Positions 1-12,083 of a stretch of 64,000 bases of DNA are shown in pieces (position 1 is the first letter of the stretch; each line of letters begins with the position of its first letter). The translations under genes were made by a program, and so were the position numbers. Under the pieces are notes generated by a model that was not told where the DNA came from, made no database searches, and worked only from the letters and a program-made list of their open reading frames with translations. Origin of the DNA: Chaetoceros tenuissimus (lineage: Eukaryota > Bacillariophyta > Thalassiosirophyceae > Chaetocerotales > Chaetocerotaceae); contig BLLK01000047.1 in assembly GCA_021927905.1 (NCBI GenBank), forward strand, positions 3,658,001 to 3,722,000, written 5' to 3'.

Positions 1-970
1 ACTTGGTTGATCAGATGGAATGTCGCTCGGAATATCTGATGGCATCGATGACGGAAGCAAACTTGGTTGATCAGATGGAATGTCGCTCGGAATATCTGAT
101 GGCATCGATGACGGAAGCAAACTTGGTTGATCAGATGGTACGTCTGACGGAATATCTGATGGCATCGATGACGGAACAGAACTTGGTTGATCAGATGGAC
201 ATCTGACGGAATATCTGATGGCATCGATGACGGAACAGAACTTGGTTGATCAGATGGTACGTCTGACGGAATATCTGATGGCATCGATGACGGAAGCTTG
301 CTGGGTTGATCGGATGGAATATCTGACGGAATATCTGACGGAATATCTGATGGTACAGATGACGGAAGCAAACTTGGTTGATCCGATGGTACGTCTGACG
401 GAATATCTGATGGCATCGATGACGGAAGCAAACTTGGTTGATCAGATGGAATGTCTGACGGAATATCTGATGGCATCGATGACGGAAGCAAACTTGGTTG
501 ATCAGATGGTACGTCTGACGGAATATCTGATGGCATCGATGAGGGAAGCAAACTTGGTTGATCAGATGGAATGTCTGACGGAATATCTGATGGCATCGAT
601 GACGGAAGCAAACTTGGTTGATCAGATGGAATGTCGCACGGAATATCTGATGGCATCGATGACGGAAGCAAACTTGGTTGATCAGATGGTACGTCTGATG
701 GAATATCTGATGGCATCGATGACGGAAGCAAACTTGGTTGATCAGATGGTACGTCTGACGGAATATCTGATGGCATCGATGACGGAACAGAACTTGGTTG
801 ATCTGAAGGGACATCTGACGGAATATCTGATGGCATCGATGAGGGAAGCAAACTTGGTTGATCAGATGGTACGTCTGATGGAATATCTGATGGCATCGAT
901 GACGGAAGCAAACTTGGTTGATCAGATGGAATGTCGCTCGGAATATCTGACGGAATATCTGATGGTACGT
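1..970. repeat. 60-bp tandem repeat array encoding PSxxPS
   Basis: About 16 head-to-tail units start at 1, 61, 121, 181, 240, 300, 372 and then every 60 bases to about 912. Each unit encodes 20 residues on the minus strand (LLPSSMPSDIPSDIPSDQPS type). The unit at 300 is 72 bases, an in-frame insertion of 12. The unit at 181 is 59 bases, one short. Neighbouring units differ by only a few substitutions, pointing to recent amplification or homogenisation. The array leaves the window on the left. Confidence 0.95.
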
Positions 971-3415
971 CTGACGGGATGTCACTCGGCATTGATGATG
1001 GAAGAGAGCTGGGTTGATCTGACGGAACAGCTGAAATCGAAGGAATGAAAGACGGTTCAGAACTAGGGAAAATTGAAACCGAAGGTTTTCCTGATGGTTC
1101 TGTGCTCGGTTCAAGACTTGGTAACGATGATGGAAGCAACGAAGGTTCACTGGATGGAACCTGTGACGGAGCAACTAAGATATGATCACCTCCACCACAA
1201 ATGCAGCAGGCTTCATTAGCAGCTTTTCCCAAGTATGGCAATGAAGTTTGAACTGCTACATCGCAATTATTGGTACCATCAGAATTTTCCAAATCCTCGC
1301 AACCTATGTTAAAGACCTGTCCCTTTTTTGTAACAACTTTCCAACCAGGTTCATCTATACATAGTGAAGGTCGTTCAGATGGTTCATTTGATGGAAATAA
1401 ACTTTCACTAGGTGACGAGGAAGGCCCAAAATGAGATGGTTGCATCGACTCAGAAGGGACGTCACTTGGAATCTCGGTCGGAATAGATGAAGGCTCGATT
1501 GGTTGGAACTTTGATCCACCACAAATACAGCATGCTTCAGAAACATCTTTGTTGTCATTAACATATCTACTGTCTGATAAAAACAAGGTACAAAAGCCTA
1601 CATTGGTGATTTGAGCACAAGACCAACCTGAATATGGTAAAGTTGAGGATCCACCAGTGACCCAATTTTCCTCATCTACACATCTATTGTCAAGGAAAAA
1701 GTTAGCGAGATTCTGAAAATTGTACAAGTAGTTGAAGAAAGTTTTTACTTACTCAGAAGGATTATTCGATGGCTGAGTGGACGGAATATCGCTTGGTACA
1801 GTGGATGGAATATCTGAGGGCACCGAAGACGGCAAGTCTGAAGGAAGATTTGATGGTACCATAGACGGCTCTGACGAAGGTAAAAGCGATGGTTGATCAC
1901 TTGGAATGGTTGAGGGGACCATGGAAGGTTGATCCGAGGGTATATCGGATGGAATGTCCGAAGGTTGCGATGACGGATTATCGCTCGGGACGTCTGAAGG
2001 GATCATGGATGGTTCTGAAGACGGCAAGAGCGACGGTTGATCACTAGGAAGACTTGAAGGCTGTGATGACGGGACGTCGCTCGGAACGTCCGATGGCATA
2101 GAACTTGGTTCTAAAGAAGGTTGATCTGAAGGTTGTGACGAGGGCAAAAGAGATGGTTCTGAAGAGGGTGCTGAACTCGGAAGTAAAGAAGGCTCACTTG
2201 ATGGATTTGAGCTCGGTTCTAAAGAGGGTGTTGAACTCGGCAAAAGAGATGGCTCACTTGACGGATTGGAGCTCGGAACGTCTGAAGGTACCAGTGATGG
2301 TTCAGAAGAAGGTTGATCTGAAGGTAGTGATGAAGGCAAAAGAGATGGTTCAGAAGAGGGCGTTGAACTCGGCAAAAGACTCGGCTCAGATGACGGATTG
2401 GAGCTTGGTTGATCGGAAGGAACTGTGGAAGGTTCAGTTGACGGTAAAAGAGACGGTTCGCTACTAGGATTATTAGAAGGTTGAGAAGACGGATTTGAGC
2501 TAGGTACTCGCGAAGGACTAGCAGAAGGTACTTTTGTTGGTGCAACCGAAGGGAATGGTGAAGGCATTGGAGAGGGTGGTCTATATTTATTTCAATTTCA
2601 AGTCAGTCTGTCTATAGTTTACACAACAAGATGTTTGTCATAGTTTTTCATTTCATTACTTACCTTGATGGGCGTTGACTTGGTTTTGCACTTATTGTAG
2701 GGGAAGCACTCGGTTCATTTGCACACATTCCACATGTTCGAGGACAATTTTCAATTGATTCACTATACAAACATCTATTCACAGTATCTCTTCTTTTTAC
2801 CCAATCACAAGTTTTAAATTCAAAGATTGGGTCATCAATGTAAAACCTCTCAAGATCAGGTAAATCAACACATTCAGTTGGACTCGAAGATGGACTTGGA
2901 GATGGATTTTTTGTTGGAGCTGCCGAAGGTGAAGGGCTCGGCATTTTCGTTGGTTTTGCGGATGGTTTTGCGGATGGTTTGGCCGTAGGTGATGATGAAG
3001 GTGATGCACTTGGTGCAAAACACGTACCACATGTTGCTCTACAATTTGCTCTTGCTTCTACATGCTTTGCACATCTTTCAACCGTGTCTTTCCTTCTAAT
3101 GTATGCACAACCTTTTTCTACTCCCAACGCAGACAAATAGAATTTACTCTCTACATCTACACATTCATATACTGATGAATCAAGTTGCTCTCCATCCGAT
3201 GCACATAGTTTGCATGTCTGACGACAATTTCTCTGTATTTCTGCATAATCACACATGTGATCAACCCAACTGCAACGAACTGACATTCCAGCAAGTAAAG
3301 GCACTTCTGTGATTGTAAATGATCCCTCATAGTCTTGACAAGTTGCAATGGAGTGAACAATATTTTGAAGTAAAAGGAAAACCAACAGTGAATATCTACT
3401 GAAATCTTGTCTCAT
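1..3415 (-). CDS. Secreted ShKT-like/PSxxPS-repeat surface protein (3' end outside window)
   Basis: Three exons are read as complement(join(<1..1683,1753..2580,2664..3415)), with introns 2581-2663 and 1684-1752 (donors GTAAGT, acceptors ATAG). The start at 3415 gives a signal peptide (hydrophobic LLVFLLL core). Exon 1 encodes three six-cysteine modules ending in CRQTCKLC, CRATCGTC and CPRTCGMC, which resemble ShKT domains, separated by PSxxPS linkers. Exon 2 is almost pure four-residue PS repeats (PSSEPSLLPS style). Exon 3 holds two further Cys modules that open with CVDEENW / CIDEPGW and close with ACCICGG, then returns to PSxxPS in a 60-bp DNA repeat. PS-rich repeats of this kind are typical of diatom cell-wall or adhesive proteins; a wall/matrix role is inferred. 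The repeat array contains a 59-base unit (181-239) that shifts the frame, so the last part near the edge is out of the PS frame. The stop lies beyond the window. Confidence 0.75.
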
Positions 3416-3873
3416 GATGATTCTTATTTCTATTTTGACGTCAATTAATCTTCAAGCAAATCACTTCTTTCTTTCCTTGTATTTTTATATATTTCACTAA
3501 TCGTATCTCTTAGGTTCCGCTTTATTTATTGGAATGATTTATTTTCTAGTTTGATTAGTTCTTTGAAGCAACAGCAGTTGGTAGGAAAGAGATAGTGTAT
3601 TGAAATGTTGAGTAGCATGCGTTGAATTTACATGTCGATAAAAGTAATCAGTGAAGATGATGATGAGACATAACCGTTTGGAAAAAATTTCACCGTGACA
3701 AGCTAATTTGATCCGAAATATCTTTATTTAGCGACAAGACTAAAGTCATTTTGTGCTAAAATATTTTTGTCAAGTAAAGACACTCTAATTTTTGGGATAA
3801 AGGTACAACTAGCTAGCTAGCTAGGTACTTGAAAATTGCATTATATTTTGAATTTTTACTTGTATTTTGTATT
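3416..3873. promoter_or_regulatory. Upstream region of the PSxxPS gene / 3' flank of BRR2
   Basis: This 458-base AT-rich stretch separates two minus-strand genes and so contains the promoter of the PSxxPS gene and the 3' flank of BRR2. A palindromic TGACGTCA (CRE-type bZIP site) lies at 3436-3443, only 21 bases before the start codon. A short (AGCT)n run lies near 3811-3825. No ORF is convincing. Confidence 0.5.
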
Positions 3874-6800
3874 TTAATCTTCTTCTTCACTGTCATCACT
3901 CTCATCATCATCGTCATCACTATCGGCAATAGCTACATTTAAAGGAATCTCATATTCTTGGTCAGAACCCAAGTAACTATCACTCATGCAGAACAGGGTG
4001 AGATTATATTCTCCTGCTTCATCCGGCGCCATGAATTCCAGTTTTACTGACTGAACTTGCTGCAGATTCACTCTCTTCAATGAATAAAGAGTGTTTGTTG
4101 ATGTGTCACCAATGACAACCCACCATCCTTCTTTCTTCTCCTTTGGATAGAGCGGACATGAAACGCATCCAAGTTGTTCAATGTCTTCACTTTCCATCTC
4201 CTCTTCATCAATTTCACGCTCAAGTTTCACAACAACCTCAACAACATCTCCAGCAGCTATGTCATCAGGATCTTCAACTTGGAAAGAAACATCTATATTT
4301 GGGTACGAATTACAAAAGACGGCTACATCTGCCATCTTCTCATCCGGAAGTTGTAGCAAGTCGTTTCTTACGTCATCATCAAGGGTTAAAATGTCGAATA
4401 CACCTTCGATACTATCCTCTCCTTCGTATGCTTCACATCTACTGACAATTTCTTTTGTAAAATGAGGAATCTGCATGAGAGGATGATCTTTGCTCCAAAG
4501 ACCTTGAACTACCATTTGACTTAGTTCCATTGCTGCAAGTGCAGGTTTGAGCCAGCCATTGCTACTAATAACGTCGACAATAGCCTGGATGAGGTTAACA
4601 CTATCTCCAATGACTTTCTTCTGATCAAGCTTCAAATCCATGGATACTGCTGTCCTATCAAAGTGACATTGTAAAAGCACAAGAGCCTTTGTGTTGGGAT
4701 CGTTATATTGTGCAGAGTCTGGAATTTGGTGCTTTACGTTTCTTGCCAAGATTCGAAGAGCCTTTTCTTCTCCATAACGCACAGGTAATAATGAAAATTC
4801 GGATGCTGCTGAAAGAATTTCCATGATGCCTCTAGTCTTGGTCTTTGGGGTTACTGATGATGCTATCAATTCGATTGTAGTGTATTGGACATAATAGTAA
4901 GCAGCAACCATACCAAGATTCAATGGTGAAACTTCCCCTTCATCATCCATTTGACAACATTTACTTTCCTCCAAATCACCCAACACAGTTTCTACCATTT
5001 CACTAAGATGTTCACTGAGATGCACGTTTGAAGTTCCTTGAAGATTGTAGTAATTTGGATTCTTTGTAAGACGCCTATACAGAAAGGTCCATGTGATGTA
5101 GTCCACAGCATCTTGCATGTTGCTTATTGTCTTAGTGACAATCTCTGAATTGAAATGATCATGTAGATAATGGTCAAGGTGACTTTCAATAGGAAGAGGA
5201 TCGTACAAGAGCTTCTTCAATCGATCCTTTTTCGGAGTATGGCACAGAATAAGGCACTTCCCACTCGAGTCTATTGATTGGCGACTAGATTTCCCCATGA
5301 TATGAAGTAAATCTGAGATAGGATAATCCACATATCGTCGTTCTCTTCCGTCGTAAGTCTCTGTACCCATGATAACAGTGAGTGCTGCAGAGACAGATAA
5401 TTTCCAGCTTAAGGAATAAGGACAAACTAATACACCCAACAGATTGTCTGAAAATAGACCGACAATTGCATCGAAATCTTCGTCCTTCATACCCTCATGA
5501 ACAAATCCAACCCCTGCTGCAAGAACGTGCTTTAATGAACCTTCTTTGAATGAGTCTGAAACACTCTTGATTTTTGTGAGAGCGTTGTCGTCTGGAAGGA
5601 AAGTAGATCCATGACCCAATGTTTCCTTGTATGACATCAAATCAATTGCTGTAAGCTGGGCCTGACGTCTACTTGGAACAAAAATAATGGATGGCTTCCC
5701 ATCAGAGTGACGGGCAACGGCATTATAGACAGGCTTTGCCATGGCCATCAAACGACTGGAAAAATTATTTTGGTCAAAAGACTGGAAATAAATTTCAAGA
5801 GGAGTCGGTCTAACCTTTGGTGAAAAATTGAAGAGACTCTTGTTGGAAACTCCCATCCATTCAGCTATTTCTCTCGCGTTTGCTAGAGATGCACTCAACC
5901 CAACAATGCGAAGTTGAGCATTCTCATCACGTTGTTTTTTATGACTGGCGAGATATCTCATTCGAGAAATTATAATTTCCAGCGTTGGACCTCCCTCTCC
6001 TCCAAGAAAGTGTAAATCATCAATGATAAATAATGATACTGCTTGAACAGCCTTTCGTTGTCTCCAACGACGACTCATAGAATCCCAAATTCCGACATTG
6101 CATATTACTACTTTCGCACGAGCCAAAAGTCTCAAATCAGAGGCAGTCTCTCCAGTAAGTTTGACAACCTGATTTTCTTGAAGTAGAGATCCAAGCCTTT
6201 GCTTCCAATTTTTGTATACTTTTTCCACAGTTTCATCCTTAGGTGCAACATAGACACACTTTCCATTTGGATCACTAACAAGCATGCGATGGATCGCAAA
6301 CTCAGCACAAACGAGTTTACCAGAACCGGAAGGGGCACATACGAGAGTATTTCTATTCGTTTTGAACAGCTCATGGAATGTTTGAGTTTGGATAGGATTG
6401 AATTCCTTAAAACCATAAAGCTTGGCAAGAGCATTTTCACCCAAGGCAGCTGGAGGTAACGGTTGTAGATCCAAGAGTTCTGTAGGCGGAGGGAACTTTG
6501 GTGGTAGAATCATGCTAGCGAATGAAATAGGTAAAGAAGATTCCGCATGCATCCATCTATCAGATACCACACGTGCAAAATATAATGGTGGCATTGGATC
6601 CAAGACAGGCACTGTGAACAGAAGCGAGTGCTCTTCTTCAGCATTACTCTTATTAATGGTAAATACTTCATGATGAAGAATGATAGAGCCATTCACATCC
6701 TCGACAAAAACATGGAACAATTGTGAATATCCATGAATGCTAATATCAAATTCAAAGTCAGGTACCACAACGAGTTCGACACGTAACATCGATCGTGTAA

Positions 6801-9800
6801 TCGGTTGAACCTGAATTGACAAATCGACTTTTGGAAATTGATGGACAAGTTTGTGTAGAGTTCTTCCCATTTTAGGAACTCCAATTAATTCACCAAGATC
6901 TGACGGGGTAAGATCAAAGTATCTGGACCATTCTATGTCGCTCTTTCTCTCAAGTTTCTTTGCCACTACTTCAGGAACGTTTTTAAATTGTCGAAGAGGT
7001 GACTGACTTTTCCAAATACGATGGGCTACCATGTTTGCGAATGACAATGTAAGCTTGCTCAACCCAGACCATTTTCTTCTTACAGCCATTTCAAACAAGG
7101 CACGCATTATTCTCGCTGCCGATTGTTGGATGAATGCCATATCAGAAACCAGAGCAAAACCTTCCAGTTTTAAACGGCTAATATAAGCTTGTAGAAGAAT
7201 ATTGACTTTTGCAGATGGCTCGCTCGGGCTTTCCTTTACTGGAATCGGCACCTTTGCTGCAAGTTTTGACAATTCAAGCTTTTCTTCCTCTCTTACAGTG
7301 ATGTGTTTAAATTCCCCACTTAATGAAAAAAGTCGTAGTAAATCTATATCAGTCATGTTTGGTCTAAGGTGACGGTTGTACAAAGCCATCGATGAATGAG
7401 AGAGATAAAATTGACTTGCAATTCTTCCCATTGGAGTTGGTTGTAAAGCCCCACTTTTCCTATCATATCGAATTAAATGACTTTTTTCCAGGAGACATGC
7501 CGCTGTATGAGAAAGATCCAGTCTTCTTCGCTTCAGGGTAGGATCCTCTTTCATCGTTTTCTCAGGTTCAAAAATGCCGTATATTTCAGGATTCTGTAAC
7601 ATCCTTACATAAAGAAAGGAGTAACTGAGCCAATCTACAGCTTCGGAAATTGTTTGTACGGTTCCAAGCACAATTTCCGCATTCAAGTGATCTGGAAGAG
7701 TTTTGATCAACTGACTTTCCACTGGTAGCTGTAAATTCATCAAAGATAAATAGTATTGAAGTTCACTATGTGCAGTCATAATGATACCTTCTCCTTCACT
7801 GTCATACTGAGGTCTACCTGCTCTACCTAGCATTTGTTGTACATCCAATGGACTAAGTTCAGCCCATCTTCCTTTTGTAGGATCGTAGATTTGTGTTCCT
7901 TTGATGATAACTGCATGGGCAGGTAAATTCACTCCCCATGCCAGTGTAGCCGTACAGCAAAGCACCCCGATATGTCCATCAGCAAACAAATCCTCCACAA
8001 GTTCTCGATCAGCTCTGGCCATTCCAGCATGATGAATAGCAAAGCCGAATTGAAGTACCTCTTTTAGATCCGCATTCTTAACTGTCGCAAGCTCCTCCCG
8101 TAGAATCTCTTGAGTGGCACCGCCTTCTTTCACAAAATAAGATAGTTCATCCCTTTCTTGAGCAATATCACGAAGTGCCTTCGCAGTTTTGCCAGTTTCA
8201 GCCCTACTGTGAACAAAAATCAACATCTGATTGTTATTTTTCCGCTGTATCACAGCTTTATCATAACAAATCTCGTTTTGAAGTTGAAATCGCTTAAATG
8301 CGTTTCTTTCTGTAATTCCAATGTATTGCATTTGTAACGGAACAGGCCTGTAAGAATGGTCAAAGAAGAACAATCCCTTGTCCGGTTTCACACGAAGAAA
8401 AGTAGCAACATCTGCATAGTTTGGAAGTGTAGCACTTAGACCGATAATGCGAACTGGTTCCGCATTACTTTCAACTTGACGAATAACACGAGAAATAATA
8501 CTTTCGAGAACAGGACCGCGATCATCATGTAAAAGATGGATCTCATCTACAATAACAAGTTTCACCAGTTGTGTGAATGCTCTCCCCTCTCCTTGACGAG
8601 TGACGATATCCCACTTTTCTGGAGTTGTAACCAAGATCTGTGTCTCTGATATTTGTTGCCTAGTTAGACTCGAATCTCCTGATAATTCTTTCACTACCAC
8701 ACCATAAGCACTAAGACGCTTTGAAAAGTTCTTTACGACCTCTTGCACAAGAGCCTTCATCGGTGCTACATAAACAATTTTAAAGGATTTCAAGTCGTAA
8801 ACTTCTTCACTATTTGGTTCATCTTCGTCGTATGTTTGTTTTCTGTACTGGCCAAGTATGTTGAGCATTGTGAGCATTGCCACATTCTATAAACGAGGGA
8901 AAAGAGTCAGATTTGAAAAAATGAAAATTAACAGTATACATAAGATGTATGATACGTACCGTTTTTCCAGCTCCTGTTGGCGCACAAAGAAGGATATTTT
9001 CTGAAGAGCGCAATGCCACCTCGCACATTTTCGACTGCACACGATTCAATTTCTCCATGCCTTTGAATGCATCATGGGTCCATTGAGGGAGTTCTTTGAT
9101 CGGAACAAGTTTCTCATCTTTTGAAATGATACTTCTTACGGCTGGAACATGGACTTCTTCATATCCCTTTTTCATGGCTCTCCATGATTTATCTGGTAAA
9201 TTACATTTTTTATTAGTCATGGTATGTGCACCATCGCGGAAAGCTAGTGTCTCTAAATCTAGCTCGATAGCTTCTTCACCTTTCTTTGCATCATTGGCAT
9301 CTTCCATTTCTGTGTCTTTAATGCCAATAGAATCCAGTGCGGAAGATACTTCTGCTTTCGATCCAGCCTTGAATGACTCAGTGATGCCACGCATTCTATC
9401 TTTGGACCAGTCTTCAGCTTTGTTCTTTGTATGAATTTCTTCAAGCACTCGAATACCCTCCCCAGTGGGTTCACTTTTCAAAACATTTTCAATAACATCC
9501 CTTTCATCGTCATCCTTGGCCCTTTTCAAAGAGACACAGGCCCAAATCCTCACACGATTATTCAAAATACACTTGATAACATCAAATAGTTCTGATTCCA
9601 AAAGGACTAAAAGCTTATTTTCACATTCCCTCAAATCACTGGAATTCGTAGAAGAAATATCAATAATATCAAGAACTTCATTGGCCAACTTTGAACAGAC
9701 ATTTGCATCATCATAATGTGCTGATAATTGTCTCTGTAAATAGTGCGCATCAATTTCATGCACGGACAAGATCCGATCATATGCATGTTTGACTTTTTTA

Positions 9801-10741
9801 GATTTCCCCGAGGATTCATCAATCACAATCTTTTCTTCATCATCATCGTCGTCACTATTTGCTTCTTCCAACTCTTCCGCTTCAGAGGAGGAAGTAGAAG
9901 CAACTTCAACAACTTCATCTTCATCCACATCGCTCCGCTCATCATTCAGATTATGACCTTCTTCCGCCTCATCATCCGAATCATCAAAAACAACCGCGAC
10001 ACCCATTTCATCATCAATTTTTTCTTCTTCCATGGTCTGATTTTGATAATCTTGATAATCATCCATTCCTTTTCCTAGATTAACAATGGTTGAGAATTGC
10101 TCTTTGGACAGTCCAGCTGGGACAGAAGATGATTTTCCCGTCAATATTTTCGAAATGAGGTTGTGTCTTTCCGGATCTCTCAAGTTTTGATCTTTGAGTA
10201 TAGAAATTATTTCATTCGCTGCATCAGTTAGAATAGAAGTTGGCTGATTTCCAAGAAATGCTTTTGACCGGACTAAATTCTATACATGTAGAAAAAGAAC
10301 GAGCATGGGTTAATACAAGAAGAAAAAAAGAGATCAACACATGGAGTAAATAGAAAGTCATCGACTCACCAGTAGAGATTCATAACTGGCTCGACTACCA
10401 GCATGTGTCGGCTGATAACCATTCACATCACCAATATCTAAAATACTCTGTCCACCAGCACTCATGAGAATGTTACTCTTTTTCTCTTTCCCCACATGAT
10501 CACCATCTCTCTTTTGACGCTTCTTTTTGGCCCTCTCCATCATCTCTTCCAGTTCTGCCGGACGATCTTTCTTTTGAGACAGGACTCGATCTCCCATTTT
10601 TCCAATATCGGATCTACCACGTAGAGATTCGACTTCACCCGTTGCATCTCCCCTGCGACGTCTTGATCGGTCAGCTTGTTGGACCTTATTGGACATTTCG
10701 CTGTAGGCGTAGAGCTTTTGTTGTGCTTCTCGGTCCGCCAT
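3874..10741 (-). CDS. BRR2: BRR2 / SNRNP200, U5 snRNP DExH-box RNA helicase
   Basis: Exons complement(join(3874..8886,8960..10279,10370..10741)) give 2234 residues, close to the ~2140-2160 usual for Brr2. Introns are 73 and 90 bp. Brr2 unwinds U4/U6 during spliceosome activation. The N-terminal region (MADREAQQKLYAY start) precedes two Ski2-like helicase cassettes. In cassette 1, motif I GAGKT ends at residue 564, exactly at the second exon junction, and motif II is DEIH near residue 678. In cassette 2, motif I is GSGKL near 1417 and motif II is DDLH near 1521. Each cassette is followed by a winged-helix and Sec63-type region, and the C-terminus is acidic. The degenerate second cassette fits the known non-catalytic C-terminal cassette of Brr2. 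The start was chosen because it gives the family N-terminus right after an AT-rich leader. Confidence 0.97.
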
Positions 10742-11221
10742 TTTTATATATTTTTCGTTTGTTGCTTTTAGATCTGATTTATGTGTGGTGAGAAATGAGA
10801 TATATGTTACTTTAAGATTTGCAACAATGACTACTGTAGTAATGAAATAGATTGGAAAGAAAGATACACTTTCAATTATGTTCACATTACATGTATGAGG
10901 GTGGTGGTGTTAGATGTTCATGTGTTTAGTTGGATCGTTTGCCTTTTTTGTAGGGAGCCTCTTTGTACTGGCCTTTTTGACAAAGAAGAGAAGGATAGAG
11001 GGAGAGTAGAAATCAGTCAAAAAAAGCAAACACTCGCTATGTTTTGCTCTCCATGTATGGCTCTAAACTTCCTACATTTATTTATCATTATATTACAAAA
11101 TGTAAAAGTTATAAAAGGTATGAATCTATTTGTTCAAAATATTCTTATAAACAAAGATAAAGTGACAGTAAACCAATATAAAGTATTATTATAGCGTTGA
11201 CACTCCATTTTATGGCATCAA
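10742..11221. other. Intergenic between BRR2 and tRNA-Ser
   Basis: This is the likely BRR2 promoter and the tRNA upstream flank. It is AT-rich. A 99-codon open frame on the plus strand (10895-11194) has low-complexity content and no recognisable domain, so it is not called as a gene. Confidence 0.5.
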
Positions 11222-11303
11222 GACACGGTGGCCGAGTGGTTAAGGCGATGGATTGCTAATCCATTGTACTTTGTACGCGCAGGTTCGAATCCTGCCCGTG
11301 TCG
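11222..11303 (+). tRNA. tRNA-Ser (anticodon GCT)
   Basis: A complete type II cloverleaf of 82 nt. Acceptor stem GACACGG pairs with CCGTGTC, with discriminator G at 11303. The D-arm contains TGGCCGAGTGGTTAAGG. The anticodon arm ATGGA-TTGCTAA-TCCAT reads GCT (Ser, AGY codons). A long variable arm follows, then T-arm GCAGG-TTCGAAT-CCTGC. There is no intron and no encoded CCA. A TTTT run at 11308-11311 can serve as the Pol III terminator. Confidence 0.97.
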
Positions 11304-12083
11304 ACTCTTTTGCTTTTTGCGTTTCTCCTTTTGCCAATGTTGGTACTCATCCAATGAAACAGATGTTCATTGGCGATCAACCCTTGTTTTGAATTTTTCA
11401 ATTGAAATTGATGTTGTGATTTGATACTATGCGTGTACGTACACATCAATATCAATGTGTGGCCGCATGTCAGCCTCAATGTTTTTGGAACTATATATAA
11501 TAAAAAAACATTGTATTGATCTTTATTTCATTAAAGAATATGGTGCTTGAAGACTTTAAAGTTCACTAACTAAGGGAACGCATTATTCTCGTATTTGGTA
11601 AACAGTAGAAAATTGGATAATATCTGTATTACTCTCTTTTCTTTCCTTCTCTTTTCGATTTGTGAGAGAGTATCTTTTCCGAACCATTCAAATGATTCCC
11701 AGACTTGTCGCTATCAAAAAATAGAGAATTGAACATGAAATAGAAAGGCGTTTGGTAAAAGGTTGCATGATATCATATAATAGATGTTGATGATCTGTTC
11801 AATCCACTATTGCAACTAAATGGAAGAAGCAAAGCGTCATTGGGTTGAAAGGCATGTACGTATTAGGTCAGACTTTTGACGTCGGTCAAAAGCAAAATGA
11901 GAATGTCATCAAGTTAAAATAGCCGCCATTTCTTTTTCCCTTTTTGCTGCATCTCATATCTCATTTCATTTTTGTAGTAGTTTTATCACTACCCACCTGA
12001 TTGCATTTATATATATTTTGGACATAGTGTAGAGACTATAGTGTAGTTGAAGCCATGCGAGACGACGCAAATCTTGAATCTTC
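11304..12083. other. Intergenic between tRNA-Ser and sulfotransferase
   Basis: This 780-base region holds no supportable ORF. A perfect 8-bp inverted repeat with a 4-base loop (CTTTTGAC GTCG GTCAAAAG, 11873-11892) sits about 190 bases before the sulfotransferase start and includes a TGACGT core. A TATATATA-like stretch occurs near 12009-12016. Confidence 0.5.

Noticed and set aside
1-970. CRISPR-like array
   Set aside because: Contiguous coding repeat without unique spacers, in a eukaryotic gene.
3-1174. Long open frames on both strands in the 60-bp array (for example 218-1048 plus, 191-1174 minus, RHRCHQIF-type)
   Set aside because: They are shadow frames of the PSxxPS repeat. The PS frame links to exons 1 and 2 through good splice sites; the others have no start, domain or partner exon. 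The minus shadow frame matters only after the 1-base slip at 181-239.
2105-2467. Plus-strand ORF rich in Lys/Val opposite the PS repeats
   Set aside because: Low-complexity antisense shadow of exon 2.
4143-6673. Several plus-strand ORFs of 60-100 codons opposite BRR2
   Set aside because: Antisense to a strongly conserved helicase, without recognisable content.
10895-11194. 99-codon plus ORF upstream of tRNA-Ser
   Set aside because: AT-rich, hydrophobic/Lys low-complexity product, no homology sign, and lies in the BRR2 promoter.
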